From: Paraburkholderia tagetis
GTDB lineage: Bacteria; Pseudomonadota; Gammaproteobacteria; Burkholderiales; Burkholderiaceae
DNA length: 64,000 nt
Assembly: GCF_022213065.1 (NCBI RefSeq)
Contig: NZ_JAKLJA010000001.1
Location: forward strand, 1 to 64,000
Reading direction: 5' to 3'
Shown: positions 7,557 through 16,770 of the stretch, in pieces
Layout: each line of letters opens with the position of its first letter
Position numbering within the stretch: the first letter of the stretch is position 1
The notes under the pieces: generated by a model
Told to the model about the DNA's origin: nothing
Databases searched by the model: none
Seen by the model: the letters and a program-made list of their open reading frames with translations, nothing else
Program-made: the position numbers and the translations under genes

Positions 7557-8930
7557 TTAATCAGAACGTGTCTTCAACGCAAGCTCAACGTCGCCCATGG
7601 CCTGGAGATCCGCGGCCGCCGGCGCCTGTTGTCCGCTCAGCAGGAATTCGAGCAGATCGGCGGCAGTCGGTTGACCCCAGGTATCGAGAACCACCCAGCG
7701 GAAGAAGTTCGTCGATGCCATCTTGCTCGGCACTTTGGTCATCGAAACCTTGAGCTTGTCCATGCCGACCGTTTCGTTGTAGCGCTGGATAAGCGCTGTC
7801 TGATCGTCGTGCTCGAGCTCGTTGAAGTAGGCCCGTGCCTCGGCAATCTTCGCCGCAATATAGCGGTCCTTCACCTGGTCCTGGCTCTCACGCGCCTTGG
7901 GCGAATCGGCGCTCGTGCCGCTCGCCGCATTAGCTCCCGGCAGTTGATAACCCTGCATCAGCGCCTTGCGGAAATAGGCAGCCACATTGGCAAGCGGCGC
8001 CGCATTTTTCTGTGCAACGCGTACAGCCGTGTAGGCCACGGCCGTACGGATTTTCTCCTCGCCGTATTGCTTCAAGAGACGCCGAGCCTCCGAGACCGGA
8101 ACGCTGAATTTTGACATCTCGCCGATGAGCACAGTCTCATTCGCACGAAGCTCCTGGGACGGGTCCGTCTCTGGTTTGCGGGTCACGCGAAACTGCAGGG
8201 CGACGACCGAGCGGCCCACCTTGTGCTCGATAAGCTCGAAGTTGTGGTCCGAAATCTCGTTGACTTCCTTGATGCAGGGCACCAGCACGCGGCTCTTGAA
8301 CTGCTTGTACAGCTTGTACGATTGCGCCGAGGTGTCCTGACCGAGAATGAGATCGCGCAGCGTCGCAAGCGGAAAGCGGGCCGTCATCCCGACTGCTTCG
8401 TAGCGCACGACGTTTTCCCAGAGCGCAAGTGAATGCGCCTTCCTGAATTGACGCGTGATCCGCATGTCGATCATCGCGTAAATCTCAGGGTTCAGAAGTT
8501 CGCCGCGAATCTGCTCGGAGAACGTATAACGCAGCACCGAGCGTTCCAGTTCGGCGCCTGCGAGGAGACCCGAAGCCTTCCAGATGCTGCGTTTGTCCTG
8601 CGTGAGATAGTCCCAGTTGACGACCGTGCTGATCAGCGAATTGATCGTCTCCTTGACGTACTCCGTGTTGTTGCTGTTCAGATCGACGTCCTGCGAGAGG
8701 GCGGAGATCGTGATCTCGAACGAGGAGCGACCGGATTCGAGGGAATCCTGGCGGATCGCGTTCTTGATCAACGAGCTGAACATCTTGCGCTGCTGAAGGC
8801 TGATCGATCCGGATTTCGGTGCGATGTGAATCGCGGGGACCGCCTTGCGGAAGAGATCAGGCGGCTGGCCTTGGAATACGAGTGCACCTTGCTTGTCGGC
8901 ATCGCCAACATCGGCCTTTTTTCTTGCCAT
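7557..8930 (-). CDS. RepB-family replication initiator protein
   Basis: The 457-residue protein resembles the Rep_3/RepB initiators of iteron-controlled plasmids and secondary chromosomes, which bind iterons through two winged-helix domains and open the origin. The first winged-helix region is about residues 45-190 (SLQQRKMFSSLIKNAIRQ...). The second is about 190-310 and contains LILGQDTSAQSYKLYKQFKS and LIEHKVGRSVVALQFRV. A longer C-terminal helical region follows (about 330-457). The start at 8930 (MARKK...) was chosen as the first plausible ATG; upstream frame is a chance extension through the operator. A 16-bp-arm inverted repeat lies 21-58 bases upstream and the iteron field beyond it, so Rep probably represses itself. 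Confidence 0.88.
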   Translation of the reverse strand: MARKKADVGDADKQGALVFQGQPPDLFRKAVPAIHIAPKSGSISLQQRKMFSSLIKNAIRQDSLESGRSSFEITISALSQDVDLNSNNTEYVKETINSLISTVVNWDYLTQDKRSIWKASGLLAGAELERSVLRYTFSEQIRGELLNPEIYAMIDMRITRQFRKAHSLALWENVVRYEAVGMTARFPLATLRDLILGQDTSAQSYKLYKQFKSRVLVPCIKEVNEISDHNFELIEHKVGRSVVALQFRVTRKPETDPSQELRANETVLIGEMSKFSVPVSEARRLLKQYGEEKIRTAVAYTAVRVAQKNAAPLANVAAYFRKALMQGYQLPGANAASGTSADSPKARESQDQVKDRYIAAKIAEARAYFNELEHDDQTALIQRYNETVGMDKLKVSMTKVPSKMASTNFFRWVVLDTWGQPTAADLLEFLLSGQQAPAAADLQAMGDVELALKTRSD

Positions 8931-8950
8931 ATGACCCACGTGAAAAGGGA

Positions 8951-8988
8951 ACCTGGTCGGCTGGTAACTGTATACCAACCGACCAGGT
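8951..8988. promoter_or_regulatory. Operator-like inverted repeat upstream of rep
   Basis: ACCTGGTCGGCTGGTA (8951-8966) and TACCAACCGACCAGGT (8973-8988) form 16-bp arms with one mismatch around a 6-base spacer. It ends 21 bases before the rep ATG. The arms contain the GGT/ACC elements seen in the iterons, which fits Rep dimers binding here to autorepress while monomers bind iterons, as known for iteron plasmids. Confidence 0.65.
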
Positions 8989-9122
8989 GACTCAAGACTA
9001 CGGCCAGGCCTGTGCGGCAGCACGACACTCTGTGTCAGAAAAGTTGACAGCCGGTGCATTGACCGCGGTACCGTGCGGCCAGACGAGCATGGAAAGCACG
9101 CGCCAGCTGGCTTCGAGGGGAT

Positions 9123-10306
9123 CCCATATTCGGTAACCATTTGAGCCTGGCGCCCCGAATTCTCTCCCATAACACGTGACTTTGATGCCCCTGGTAAGTA
9201 CTCACTTCTGATCAGGTTACTCACAGGTATCTGTTTATGGGAGCTTTGGCCAGGCAGGCGTTGTACGGAATTCAGGCAAGCAGCACATAGAAGATTTCCC
9301 ATTGGTGGTGACCTACTGGCTATCCCATAAATAGATACCTTTAGTAACCTGGTTCCTGAGCCTCCGGGATCGATCGTCAGGAAGGGTTCACCATAAACGG
9401 GTACCCCGAATTCGCCCCATAGAGCGTTACCTGTTCATATCCATTCATAGGCTCAACCAGACTTCATGCGGCCCCGGTCTCAATTGGTAGCGGTTACCTT
9501 CTCGAAGACCTTTAACAAGCGCCCATACCCGGTTACCTCAAGATATCCCCATAACTGGATACCTTTGCCACGGCCTGAATCCCCTCCAGACTCGCCGGAT
9601 ACAGTTACCGCACCCAGAAATGGCTACCTTTGAGCGTTCCCATAAACCGTGACCTCAGCCGCTTTCGGCAATTATTCCCATACGGAGCGACCTTTCACCC
9701 ATATCCACAGACCGGAATCCCCATGCGAGGCTACCGAACCCCCATATCCACAACCTCGAGTCCCCATAGTCGGTACCCAGCACCCCATAAATTGCAACCA
9801 AATCGCCCGCAAACCCATGCCAGGTAAGGCTTTGCGCCGCCTAAAGGTTTACTAAAGGTTCTAAAGCGTAAAAGTAAACACTGAAAACAGGTGTCCGACG
9901 ATAGATACGTTTCCCAAAACCGGGACCCTATAGAGATGTAAGTGGTCACCAACTCGAGTTGTCCCAAACCCGGTGACCTTCAAGCCAAAGTGCCGAATTC
10001 AGCTCCCAAAACCGGAGACCTACTCGCAGATTCTTGAGAGATAACATTGAATATGTTGCTCAACTATATGATTTATAAGTGTTTACATTCCGTTGGTGCC
10101 TTGCTATGGGATGGACTACTTCCAAAAGGTAGCCGGCTATGGGGATCGACACAGAAACTCATCGCCCGGTTAGATGCCTGGTGTTCGGAAAAACAGAATC
10201 CGTCTGTTCTGCCACTTCTCATGACAGTCTCCCTTTCTCGCAAATCGCTGGGTAAAGGTCACCGGTTCCCATAGGGGGTTACCTGCACCAGGTCACCAAA
10301 TATGGG
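9123..10306. other. Probable replication origin: ~20 iterons of 17 bp plus DnaA-box-like sites
   Basis: A degenerate 17-mer, CCCATAaNCGGTNACCT, recurs about 20 times. Plus-strand copies start at 9123, 9166, 9324, 9390, 9416, 9522, 9548, 9613, 9639, 9677, 9741, 9763, 9784, 9913, 9963, 10005 and 10268. Inverted copies lie at 9226-9241, 10127-10143 and 10290-10306. Spacing is irregular. Copies from 9913 to 10005 share a CCCAAAACC variant. Two DnaA-box-like ATATCCACA sequences lie at 9701 and 9744. An AT-rich stretch with repeated CTAAAGGTT (9841-9880) could be the unwinding region. No protein-coding gene is supported here. Confidence 0.8.
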
Positions 10307-10705
10307 AACGCTGCGCTTGGGGCAGTGGCACCGCTGTAGCAAGGTACCCGCAGCATTCCGCACAGGGAACCTCGCGCGCATGTTTCTCAGCTCCTGCACC
10401 TTGCTGCTCCGAGCCCCATCGCGCTTCTCTGAATTGCCAAACTGACTGGCGGGCGCGCCATGATTTTCCGGCACGTGCGTATCGATCCTCGACGGGCGTT
10501 GCCGTGCGCATCGTCCGTCGTTGCCAGGATGGCCATCGGGAGAGTCACGTCGGTCAGCGAAATCATGACCCGCCTGCATCAACCTTCACCGCAGCGCGCG
10601 TGCGGCTTGGAACCTGCTGCCCTGCCGCCTCAGGTACGAGATAAGCGCTGAACCTTCCGGGCTGGGGATGGACCCGCATCGGCACGTCGTGCCCACTGCG
10701 CCGCG

Positions 10706-10747
10706 TGCCAGGTTCCAGTGGCCGATATTGACCACTGGAACCTGGCA
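10706..10747. repeat. Perfect 16-bp inverted repeat with 10-bp spacer
   Basis: TGCCAGGTTCCAGTGG (10706-10721) and CCACTGGAACCTGGCA (10732-10747) are exact complements around CCGATATTGA. The geometry resembles a recombinase core site or a dimeric regulator operator, and may also be the end of a decayed insertion sequence. No recombinase gene lies nearby. Confidence 0.6.
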
Positions 10748-11506
10748 GACCATGACTTTCCGCCGGTTCGCGCCTATGTGGCGATCATCTTTGATGGCGT
10801 GCACCGAGTGCTCGGCTTCATCGGGTGTTCGGTGGCGATAGATTGATCCGCGAGATCGACGGCAGCCAAAACTGTTAGTTGCGCTGCTTCGACTTCGCCC
10901 GGCGACGCGTCGCTCGCACCATCATCGACGTATGGCTGCGTCGCGAAAACCGGCGCTAGACCTTCCACGATCTGTGTTCCGTTGGCAGTCACTGGATTTC
11001 CGGTGACGCCATGCTGTGCCTCCCGAACCCGTGATCGATTTAAGGCCGCTTGCACGAGCACTCGTGCGGGCAAATCATGATGGTCGATATCTGCGCTGCA
11101 CGGCCCCGCAGCGCGCGGTGGGTGAAGTCGCGCGGACAACTCGCGTCTCGTCGTCGCGTGCTCGCTGTTCGATGTACGCCACGTGCATGGCGAGTACCTG
11201 CTCACTCTGCTCACCCGGCTACACTTCCAGCCGAAGCGATACGGCGCCGCGGCGAGTCCGCCGTGGCCGATATACTCGCGAGCCCGAGGAGGCAGGCACA
11301 GTCCCAGCAAATTTATCTGCATTCCTATGTATATCGGAGGCTGATGAGATCAATCGACGCAGCGCATTCGCACCCGTGGTGCTGCCCGATCTCGTGGCCT
11401 CGCTGTGCGAACTGCACACGACGACGCCATCAAGTTCGTACCGAGCATACTCGCAACACGAAGGTAACCGTTTGTGGGATTTCAGGTCACGTGCGCGACA
11501 ACGTGC

Positions 11507-11574
11507 GTGTACCTGCCGCACGAAAAACGGAAACGGCACGCACGTGGCGAGCCGTTTCCGTGCGACAGGTACAC
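11507..11574. repeat. Long interrupted inverted repeat (68 bp)
   Basis: GTGTACCTG and CAGGTACAC form the outer arms, and ACGGAAACGG and CCGTTTCCGT the inner arms, with further pairing between them (CGCACG/CGTGCG). The whole would fold into a nearly continuous ~25-bp stem with a small bulge. Its role is unknown and there is no adjacent gene on either side within 300 bp. Confidence 0.5.
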
Positions 11575-11884
11575 AGGCTGCGGGCCAGGCGCAGCAAGGC
11601 TTCAGCGTGCGTAAAGGACGGAATTCAGGCGCACTAGCGGGTTGTCGTGCTCAGCCTGCATGAGTTCGTGACGGACCGGCCCGAGCGTCTTCCGGGTGGC
11701 TTGCCAACCACTGGGCGCTACCTGACCCGTTTCGCTGGAAAGCCGTTGCCATCTGACAGGTGTTGTGCGCTGGAGCGGTGGTCCGAGCGAAGGCGAGCGT
11801 GGCGACAACGGCGCCGGAGAAAAATAGTTAGGTTAACGAATAAAACCGCATCGGGCGTTACCCGCCCCCCAAGCGCGGCCGCGG

Positions 11885-12244
11885 CTAGCGGCAGGGGAAC
11901 GTGCCCATCAGTGCCTTGTAAATAACCGCGCCGGTGGGTTCGAGAATGTATTGAAGGTGACCTTTCATCCAGACCATGATCGCGCCGAGCTGGTCCTTGC
12001 GTCCGAGATTCGGCGGGACGCAGTAGCGCGGCGGCTGCTTGTCGATCAGGGTCTGAACCAGCGCACCGTTCGTGTAGCCCGCGAGGTACATGACGCATGC
12101 GTCGAGATTCTCCGGCTTTTGGCAAGTGTTCAGGAAGACATCGGCCTGATCGATCGAGGGCGCCTTCTGCGTGGCTTGAGCGGCGGCATTTCCGGCACAA
12201 AGCGCGGCAACGAGTGCCAGCCCGGCAAGGAGAGGTTTTTTCAT
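11885..12244 (-). CDS. Secreted Rap1a/Tai-like protein
   Basis: The 119-residue protein starts MKKPLLAGLALVAALCAGNAAAQA, a standard signal peptide cleaved around residue 22. The mature part has the cysteine-bearing segments CQKPENLDACVMYLAGYTNG and PPRYCVPPNLGRKDQLGAIMVW, and ends FPCR. This pattern resembles the Rap1a/Tai immunity domain, which in Serratia protects against type VI amidase effectors, but many genomic members are orphan periplasmic proteins. No amidase or secretion gene is adjacent, so an immunity role is not supported here. The ATG at 12244 gives the signal peptide; an upstream in-frame start at 12307 gives a poorer one. Confidence 0.6.
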   Translation of the reverse strand: MKKPLLAGLALVAALCAGNAAAQATQKAPSIDQADVFLNTCQKPENLDACVMYLAGYTNGALVQTLIDKQPPRYCVPPNLGRKDQLGAIMVWMKGHLQYILEPTGAVIYKALMGTFPCR

Positions 12245-12491
12245 GTGGGGGTGGATGGAACGGTTCGTCAGAGGAACTCGGGGCCGGACATGCACATTGC
12301 AGTACACGCGCGCGCCGGCCGCAAGCTTAGCGGCGGGGCCGGTCTCATAAATTGCTTTGCATCAAGCTGGCGGTGAGCGCAGCGCCCTTAGTCCTGTAAC
12401 TGATTTAAATCGGAAAACTCCATCGTTCTGATTTGCCGGGGCGCTTCGTAGAATCGGTCGAACTTTCCATCACGACCGTCGATACGAATCC

Positions 12492-13463
12492 ATGAGCGAA
12501 TCCATGAGCACACGCCGCGCATTTCTCAAACTTTCGCTTGGTGCGGCTGCTGCCGCGCTGCCCGCCCTGAGCACGTCCCGGGCTTTTGCGGCGAACGCCG
12601 CGCGTACCCTGCGCATCGGCAACCAGAAGGGCGCGCTGAGCCTGCTGAAGGGCCGTGGCACGCTCGAGCAGCGGCTCGCGCCGCTGGGCGTCAAGGTGAC
12701 GTGGACGGAGTTCAATGCGGGCCCCGTGCAACTGGAGGCGCTCAACGTGGGCTCGATCGATTTCGGCGATGTGGGCGAGGCGCCGCCCATCTTCGCGCAG
12801 GCCGCGGGCGCGCCGCTCGCCTATGTGGCGGCCACGCTGCCGCGGCCTCAATCCGAGGCGGTGCTCGTGCCGCACAACTCGCCGCTGCGCGAGGTCGCGG
12901 ACCTCAAAGGCAAGCGCGTCGCGTTCAACCGGGGCAGCAATGTCCACTATTTCCTCGTGCAACTGCTGCGCAAGCATGGGCTCGATTATCGCGACGTGCG
13001 GCCCGTCTTCCTCGCGCCGGCGGATGCGCGCGCGGCCTTCGAAAATGGCTCCATCGACGCGTGGGTCATCTGGGACCCGTTCTTCGCGGCGGCGCAGGCG
13101 AGCTTCGGCGCACGCGTGCTCGCCGATGCGAGCGGCGTGGTGGTCAATCGCGGCTTTTATTTTTCTTCGCGCAACTACGCGAGCGAGAACCCGGACGTGA
13201 TCCGCGTGCTGATCGATGAGGTCGCGAAAACGGACGAATGGGGCAAGAACAATCGCGCGGCATATGCCGCCGAGCTTGCGAAGCTCTGGGGGCTGCCCGC
13301 GCCCGTGGTCGCGCGGGCGGTCGATCGCACGGAGTTCGGCACGGTGCCGATCACGAAGACCATCCTCGGCGAACAGCAGAAGATCGCCGACACCTTTCTC
13401 GATCTCGGCCTCGTGCCAAAGCGCGTGGATGTGCTGCAAGCGGCCGTGCCGGGGCTCGCCTGA
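12492..13463 (+). CDS. Aliphatic sulfonate-type ABC transporter substrate-binding protein
   Basis: A 323-residue periplasmic solute-binding protein of the SsuA family. The N-terminus carries a twin-arginine-like motif (TRRAFLK, residues 7-13) and a hydrophobic stretch ending at AFA. The mature domain begins with LRIGNQKG and contains LEALNVGSIDFGDVGEAPPIFAQAAG and LKGKRVAFNRGSNVHYFL, typical of SsuA. AWVIWDPFFAAAQ belongs to the second lobe. No permease or ATPase gene is next to it, so it must use a transporter encoded elsewhere. Substrate is inferred as an organosulfonate or sulfate ester from family resemblance; taurine or another anion is possible. A second in-frame ATG lies nine bases into the frame, after a short N-terminal MSESM. 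Confidence 0.8.
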   Translation: MSESMSTRRAFLKLSLGAAAAALPALSTSRAFAANAARTLRIGNQKGALSLLKGRGTLEQRLAPLGVKVTWTEFNAGPVQLEALNVGSIDFGDVGEAPPIFAQAAGAPLAYVAATLPRPQSEAVLVPHNSPLREVADLKGKRVAFNRGSNVHYFLVQLLRKHGLDYRDVRPVFLAPADARAAFENGSIDAWVIWDPFFAAAQASFGARVLADASGVVVNRGFYFSSRNYASENPDVIRVLIDEVAKTDEWGKNNRAAYAAELAKLWGLPAPVVARAVDRTEFGTVPITKTILGEQQKIADTFLDLGLVPKRVDVLQAAVPGLA

Positions 13464-13553
13464 ACACCGCCGCCATTCGCCGTGGCGAGGCGCTTGTAGC
13501 CGCGCCTTGCCACGCGCGAATTTACGCGCTCACTCGCGTGCACATTCCCGCGC

Positions 13554-15251
13554 TCATTTCCGGGATTTCGCGAGCGTGACCGTCTCGAAGAGTTCGTAGT
13601 TCGGCGTGGGCGTCTGGTCGGCGCCCGGCGCGTGATAGTAGTTCATCGTGATGGTGGTCTTGTCGCCGTGCTCGCCCGGATCCACGTCGAACACGGCTAT
13701 CCCATAACCGGTACCCGTATCGCGCTGTGCGGACCAGATGGCGTCTTCGAGCGCGTCGGCGCCTGCCCGTACCCAGGTGCCCGGCGTCGTGCCCGGCACG
13801 GGCCGGTTGGGTTTCGTGAACACCTTCGCCTGCGGATTGCCGTTGCCGGTGTCCACGCCGTAGACGTCGAGCGGCGCGCTCGTGCCGCCGCCGCCCAGGA
13901 TCAGGTGGATCGTGCCGTGGCTCGTATCGAACGTGTTGCTGCCCGCTTGCGCGTTCGCCACGGGCTTTGGCTGCAACGTATCGACGGGCGTGCCCGTCGC
14001 GGCATCCACGCCCGCATGATGATTGCAGCCGCGCACCGGATAGCTGCGCTCGTAGTCGTGATCGTGGCCGCATACCACGAGGTCCACGCCGTAGCGGTCG
14101 AAGAGCGGCAGCCAGGCCTCGCGGATGCCCTTGTCCGACCCGTTGCCCGTCTTCGAGGAACTGAGCGCGTCCTGATGCATCTGTACGACGATCCAGTCGA
14201 TGTCATCGTCGTGCGAGGCGTGGCGCAGCGTCTTTTCGAGCCAGCGCGTCTGCTCGCCGTTGCTGTAGCCCCGCACATAGAACGACGAGCCCGCAGCGAT
14301 GGGCGCATTGCCCGTGCTGGCCGCAGGCACGAGCGGCGCGGGACCGGCCACGAACGCGGCGGCGTCCTGATACACGACATCGTCGGCGTCGAGCGAGACG
14401 AACAGCACGTTGCTCACGCGGAAGCTGTACCAGCGGCCCGGAAAGCGCGTGCCGTTCGCAGGCAGCGTGTAGCGCGCAAGATACGATTCGAGCCCCTGTG
14501 GGCCGTTGTAGAACTCGATTTCGTGGTTGCCGGGGCAGGGCATCCACGGCCGGTTCGACGACGAGCTTTGGTTATTGTTCGCGAAGTCGCGCCACACCTC
14601 GGTCTGATGCGCAGGGTTCAGGTTCGCGTAGCAGAGGTCGCCGTTGAGCAGGTGAAAGAGCGGCTGAAAGCGCTCGACAGCCTCCACGGCGAAACGGCTT
14701 TGCGGCGACGAAAGCACCCAGCCCGTGTTGGGCGTGGCGAGGTCGCCGTAGCTCGTGAAGCGAAACGGCTTGCGGCCGTGCGGCGCGGTGGTGAAGCTCG
14801 CGGAAAACGGGTTGCCGGCGTGGCTGTCGTTGTCGGCGGTCACTTCGTAGCGGTAGGTCGTACCGGCGTGCAGACCCTGCAGGCGCGCGTGATACGTGAA
14901 CACGACGACGCCCGTGAGGCCGTCCGTGTAGGTGCGCTGGACTGCGTTTGCGACTTCGCGGCGGCCACGGTCCGTGGCGTACGTGACGCGCGGATGCGTA
15001 GCGGCCGCGAGCGAGGCCCACGAAACCACGACTTCGCTTGCCGGGTCCGTGCCCCAGGTGAGGTGGATCTGCTCGGGCGTGCCGTCGGGCGTGGCCGCGT
15101 TGGCATTCGTGACGCCCGCGAGCGTGGCCGCAGCGCCTGCGGCGCTTGCAAAACCGGATGCGCCGGCAAGCTTGAGAAAGCCGCGGCGCGAGACGCCGAT
15201 GGCGGTATCGGTTGTGGTGGTGGATGCGTCGGGAGTGTTCTTCTTCGTCAT
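13554..15251 (-). CDS. Tat-exported purple acid phosphatase-like metallophosphoesterase
   Basis: A 565-residue enzyme expected to hydrolyse phosphate mono- or diesters in the periplasm using a dinuclear metal centre. The start at 15251 gives a Tat signal (SRRGFLKLAG, about residues 23-32) and a cleavage region at ANA. A fibronectin-III-like N-terminal domain follows (about 55-160, PEQIHLTWGTDPASEVVVSW), as in purple acid phosphatases. Metal-ligand blocks of the calcineurin-like domain are visible in order: YGDLATP, LNGDLCYANL, CPGNHEIEFY, VQMHQDAL and VVCGHDHDYERSYP. It is monocistronic, facing the SsuA-like gene. Phytate, nucleotides and phosphodiesters are all possible substrates. Confidence 0.88.
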   Translation of the reverse strand: MTKKNTPDASTTTTDTAIGVSRRGFLKLAGASGFASAAGAAATLAGVTNANAATPDGTPEQIHLTWGTDPASEVVVSWASLAAATHPRVTYATDRGRREVANAVQRTYTDGLTGVVVFTYHARLQGLHAGTTYRYEVTADNDSHAGNPFSASFTTAPHGRKPFRFTSYGDLATPNTGWVLSSPQSRFAVEAVERFQPLFHLLNGDLCYANLNPAHQTEVWRDFANNNQSSSSNRPWMPCPGNHEIEFYNGPQGLESYLARYTLPANGTRFPGRWYSFRVSNVLFVSLDADDVVYQDAAAFVAGPAPLVPAASTGNAPIAAGSSFYVRGYSNGEQTRWLEKTLRHASHDDDIDWIVVQMHQDALSSSKTGNGSDKGIREAWLPLFDRYGVDLVVCGHDHDYERSYPVRGCNHHAGVDAATGTPVDTLQPKPVANAQAGSNTFDTSHGTIHLILGGGGTSAPLDVYGVDTGNGNPQAKVFTKPNRPVPGTTPGTWVRAGADALEDAIWSAQRDTGTGYGIAVFDVDPGEHGDKTTITMNYYHAPGADQTPTPNYELFETVTLAKSRK

Positions 15252-15625
15252 GTCGAATCGCCTCGTGATTGCGGAGCCCGGACATGCATGGCTCGTCGCA
15301 CGTTTTGCAAAATGGATGTGGTCGAAACGATGGCTTGCTTGCATGACCCCGCGATGACACCGCTTGTGAATATTCGAGCGGCGGGTGGCCGAAAAGGCTA
15401 ACCAATCAGGAATGCGAATAAAAATTCAGGGCCGATACATGGGTCGCGACGAAAAAGCGCGATAAAAGATGCATACAGAATGCATTATATATTGGCGAAG
15501 AATTATCAATTGTTGTTATTGGAAGCGCTTGAGTAACCTCAACGGACGCAAATCGCCCGAGGCGCCGCGCGGGCCTTGCAGCAAGGGTCCGGCGGCGTAG
15601 AGCAACCCCAGACGCGCTGACGCCC
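15252..15625. other. Divergent promoter region, phosphatase / HPP gene
   Basis: This 374-bp gap separates two divergent genes. It is AT-richer around 15410-15530 and contains ATGCAT-acaga-ATGCAT (15469-15485) followed by TATATATTGG, a plausible -10 region. No coding potential is convincing on either strand. Confidence 0.4.
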
Positions 15626-16747
15626 ATGCCCCGCTTCGCACTTCACGACTGGTTGACGAATTTCATCCCGCATCCCGGCGCGCCCGAGTGGCGCGAGCGG
15701 GTGCGCCGTGCCGGAGGCGCTTTACTCGGCATCGCGTTCACGGGAATCGCGACGCATTTGCTGTTCGGCCGCGCGGGTGACATTCCGATGCTCGTTGCGC
15801 CCATGGGGGCCTCGGCCGTTCTGTTGTTCGGCGCATCCGAAAGCCCGCTCGCGCAGCCGTGGTCCATCGTGGGAGGCAACCTCGTTTCCGCGCTGGTTGG
15901 CGTGGCCTGTGCGCAGTGGATCGCCGATCCGGTCCTCTCCGCCGCCGTGGCCGTGGCGCTTGCCATCAGCGCGATGTTCCTGTGCCGCTGCGTGCATCCG
16001 CCTTCAGGCGCCGTTGCGCTGACTGCCGTGCTCGGCGGCCCGGCCGTGCATGCGCTCGGCTTTCGCTTCGTGGCCGCGCCCATCTTGTTCCAGTCGTTTG
16101 CCTTGCTGAGCGCCGCGCTGGTCTTTCACGCGCTCACAGGACACCGGTATCCGCGCGCCGCCTGGCGCGTAACGGCGCCGGCGAGCGGTCAGGCGAGCGG
16201 TCAGGCAAGCACATCGAGTGCTCAGCTTGCACCCGCGCAACAGGCCGGCGCGGTTACCGACCCGCAGCGCCTGTCGTTCGATGAACTCACCTGCGAAGAA
16301 TTCATGACGAGCGCAGATCATGCCGTACCGCTCACGATGGGCCGGCATGCCGCATGGGAGATGTTGCGCCGTCACGGTGTTCATGCGCTGCCGGTGGTGG
16401 ACGACGCGCATCGGTTCGTGGGTACGGTAACGCATCACGAACTGGCGAACGGGCAGCCTGTGGGGTTGGTGCGCAGGTTATGGCGCGCGCTGCGGCGCAA
16501 GACCGTGCAGATGGAGGAGACGGTCGAAGCCGTCATGGCATCGGGCGTCCAGGCGGTGCACCGCGCTACGCCGCTGGCGCATCTCGCGGCCATCTTCGCC
16601 GATAATTCGTGCTACGAAATACCGGTTCTCGACGATGCGCGGCGCCTGATCGGCGTGGTGAAGCACACGGACATGATCCGCTGGCTTCACCAGCACGCTG
16701 GCGCCGCATACGCGGATGCAGCACGGCCGCTCGCCGACGCGAGCTGA
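15626..16747 (+). CDS. HPP-family membrane protein with C-terminal CBS pair
   Basis: A 373-residue inner-membrane protein. Residues 1-175 form the HPP domain, with several membrane segments and the family signature VHPPSGAVALTAVLGGPAVHAL near residues 116-135. A low-complexity linker (SGQASGQAS, about 188-196) follows, then two CBS motifs (about 220-275 and 290-360, e.g. HGVHALPVVDDAHRFVGTVTH and SCYEIPVLDDARRLIGVVKH), which usually bind adenosine nucleotides. HPP proteins have been linked to nitrite transport in plants and cyanobacteria, but bacterial HPP-CBS proteins have no settled role. It converges on the sensor kinase gene with only 23 bases between stops. Confidence 0.85.
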   Translation: MPRFALHDWLTNFIPHPGAPEWRERVRRAGGALLGIAFTGIATHLLFGRAGDIPMLVAPMGASAVLLFGASESPLAQPWSIVGGNLVSALVGVACAQWIADPVLSAAVAVALAISAMFLCRCVHPPSGAVALTAVLGGPAVHALGFRFVAAPILFQSFALLSAALVFHALTGHRYPRAAWRVTAPASGQASGQASTSSAQLAPAQQAGAVTDPQRLSFDELTCEEFMTSADHAVPLTMGRHAAWEMLRRHGVHALPVVDDAHRFVGTVTHHELANGQPVGLVRRLWRALRRKTVQMEETVEAVMASGVQAVHRATPLAHLAAIFADNSCYEIPVLDDARRLIGVVKHTDMIRWLHQHAGAAYADAARPLADAS

Positions 16748-16770
16748 GTGCGGCGCGGCCCGATTCGAAT

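Larger units (their letters stand above)
10307..11884. other. 1.6-kb region without a convincing gene
   Basis: Open frames here are short, overlap on both strands and lack recognisable motifs or good ribosome sites. The most protein-like stretch is the minus-strand frame ending at 10774 (about 10774-11040, with HGVTGNPVTANGTQIVEGLA). I could not assign it and it has no clear start, so it may be decayed coding sequence. The region also carries two striking inverted repeats, listed separately. It looks like relic or structural DNA flanking the origin. Confidence 0.5.

Noticed and set aside
5620..8930. RepABC-type replicon
   Set aside because: parA and parB are not followed by repC. The initiator is a separate RepB-type gene with iterons, and ParA is the short class.
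9123..10306. Iterons considered as a CRISPR array
   Set aside because: Repeats are degenerate, occur in both orientations and have irregular spacing. There are no cas genes.
10774..11322. 182-codon minus-strand frame in the gene-free region
   Set aside because: Only the C-terminal part is protein-like. There is no domain, no ribosome site and inconsistent composition, so it is mentioned as possible decay rather than called.
13632..15401. 589-codon plus-strand frame opposite the purple acid phosphatase
   Set aside because: Antisense to a gene with clear metal-binding motifs; no ribosome site and low-complexity translation.
15406..15627. 73-codon minus-strand frame in the phosphatase/HPP gap
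   Set aside because: No motif or ribosome site; it overlaps the AT-rich promoter region.
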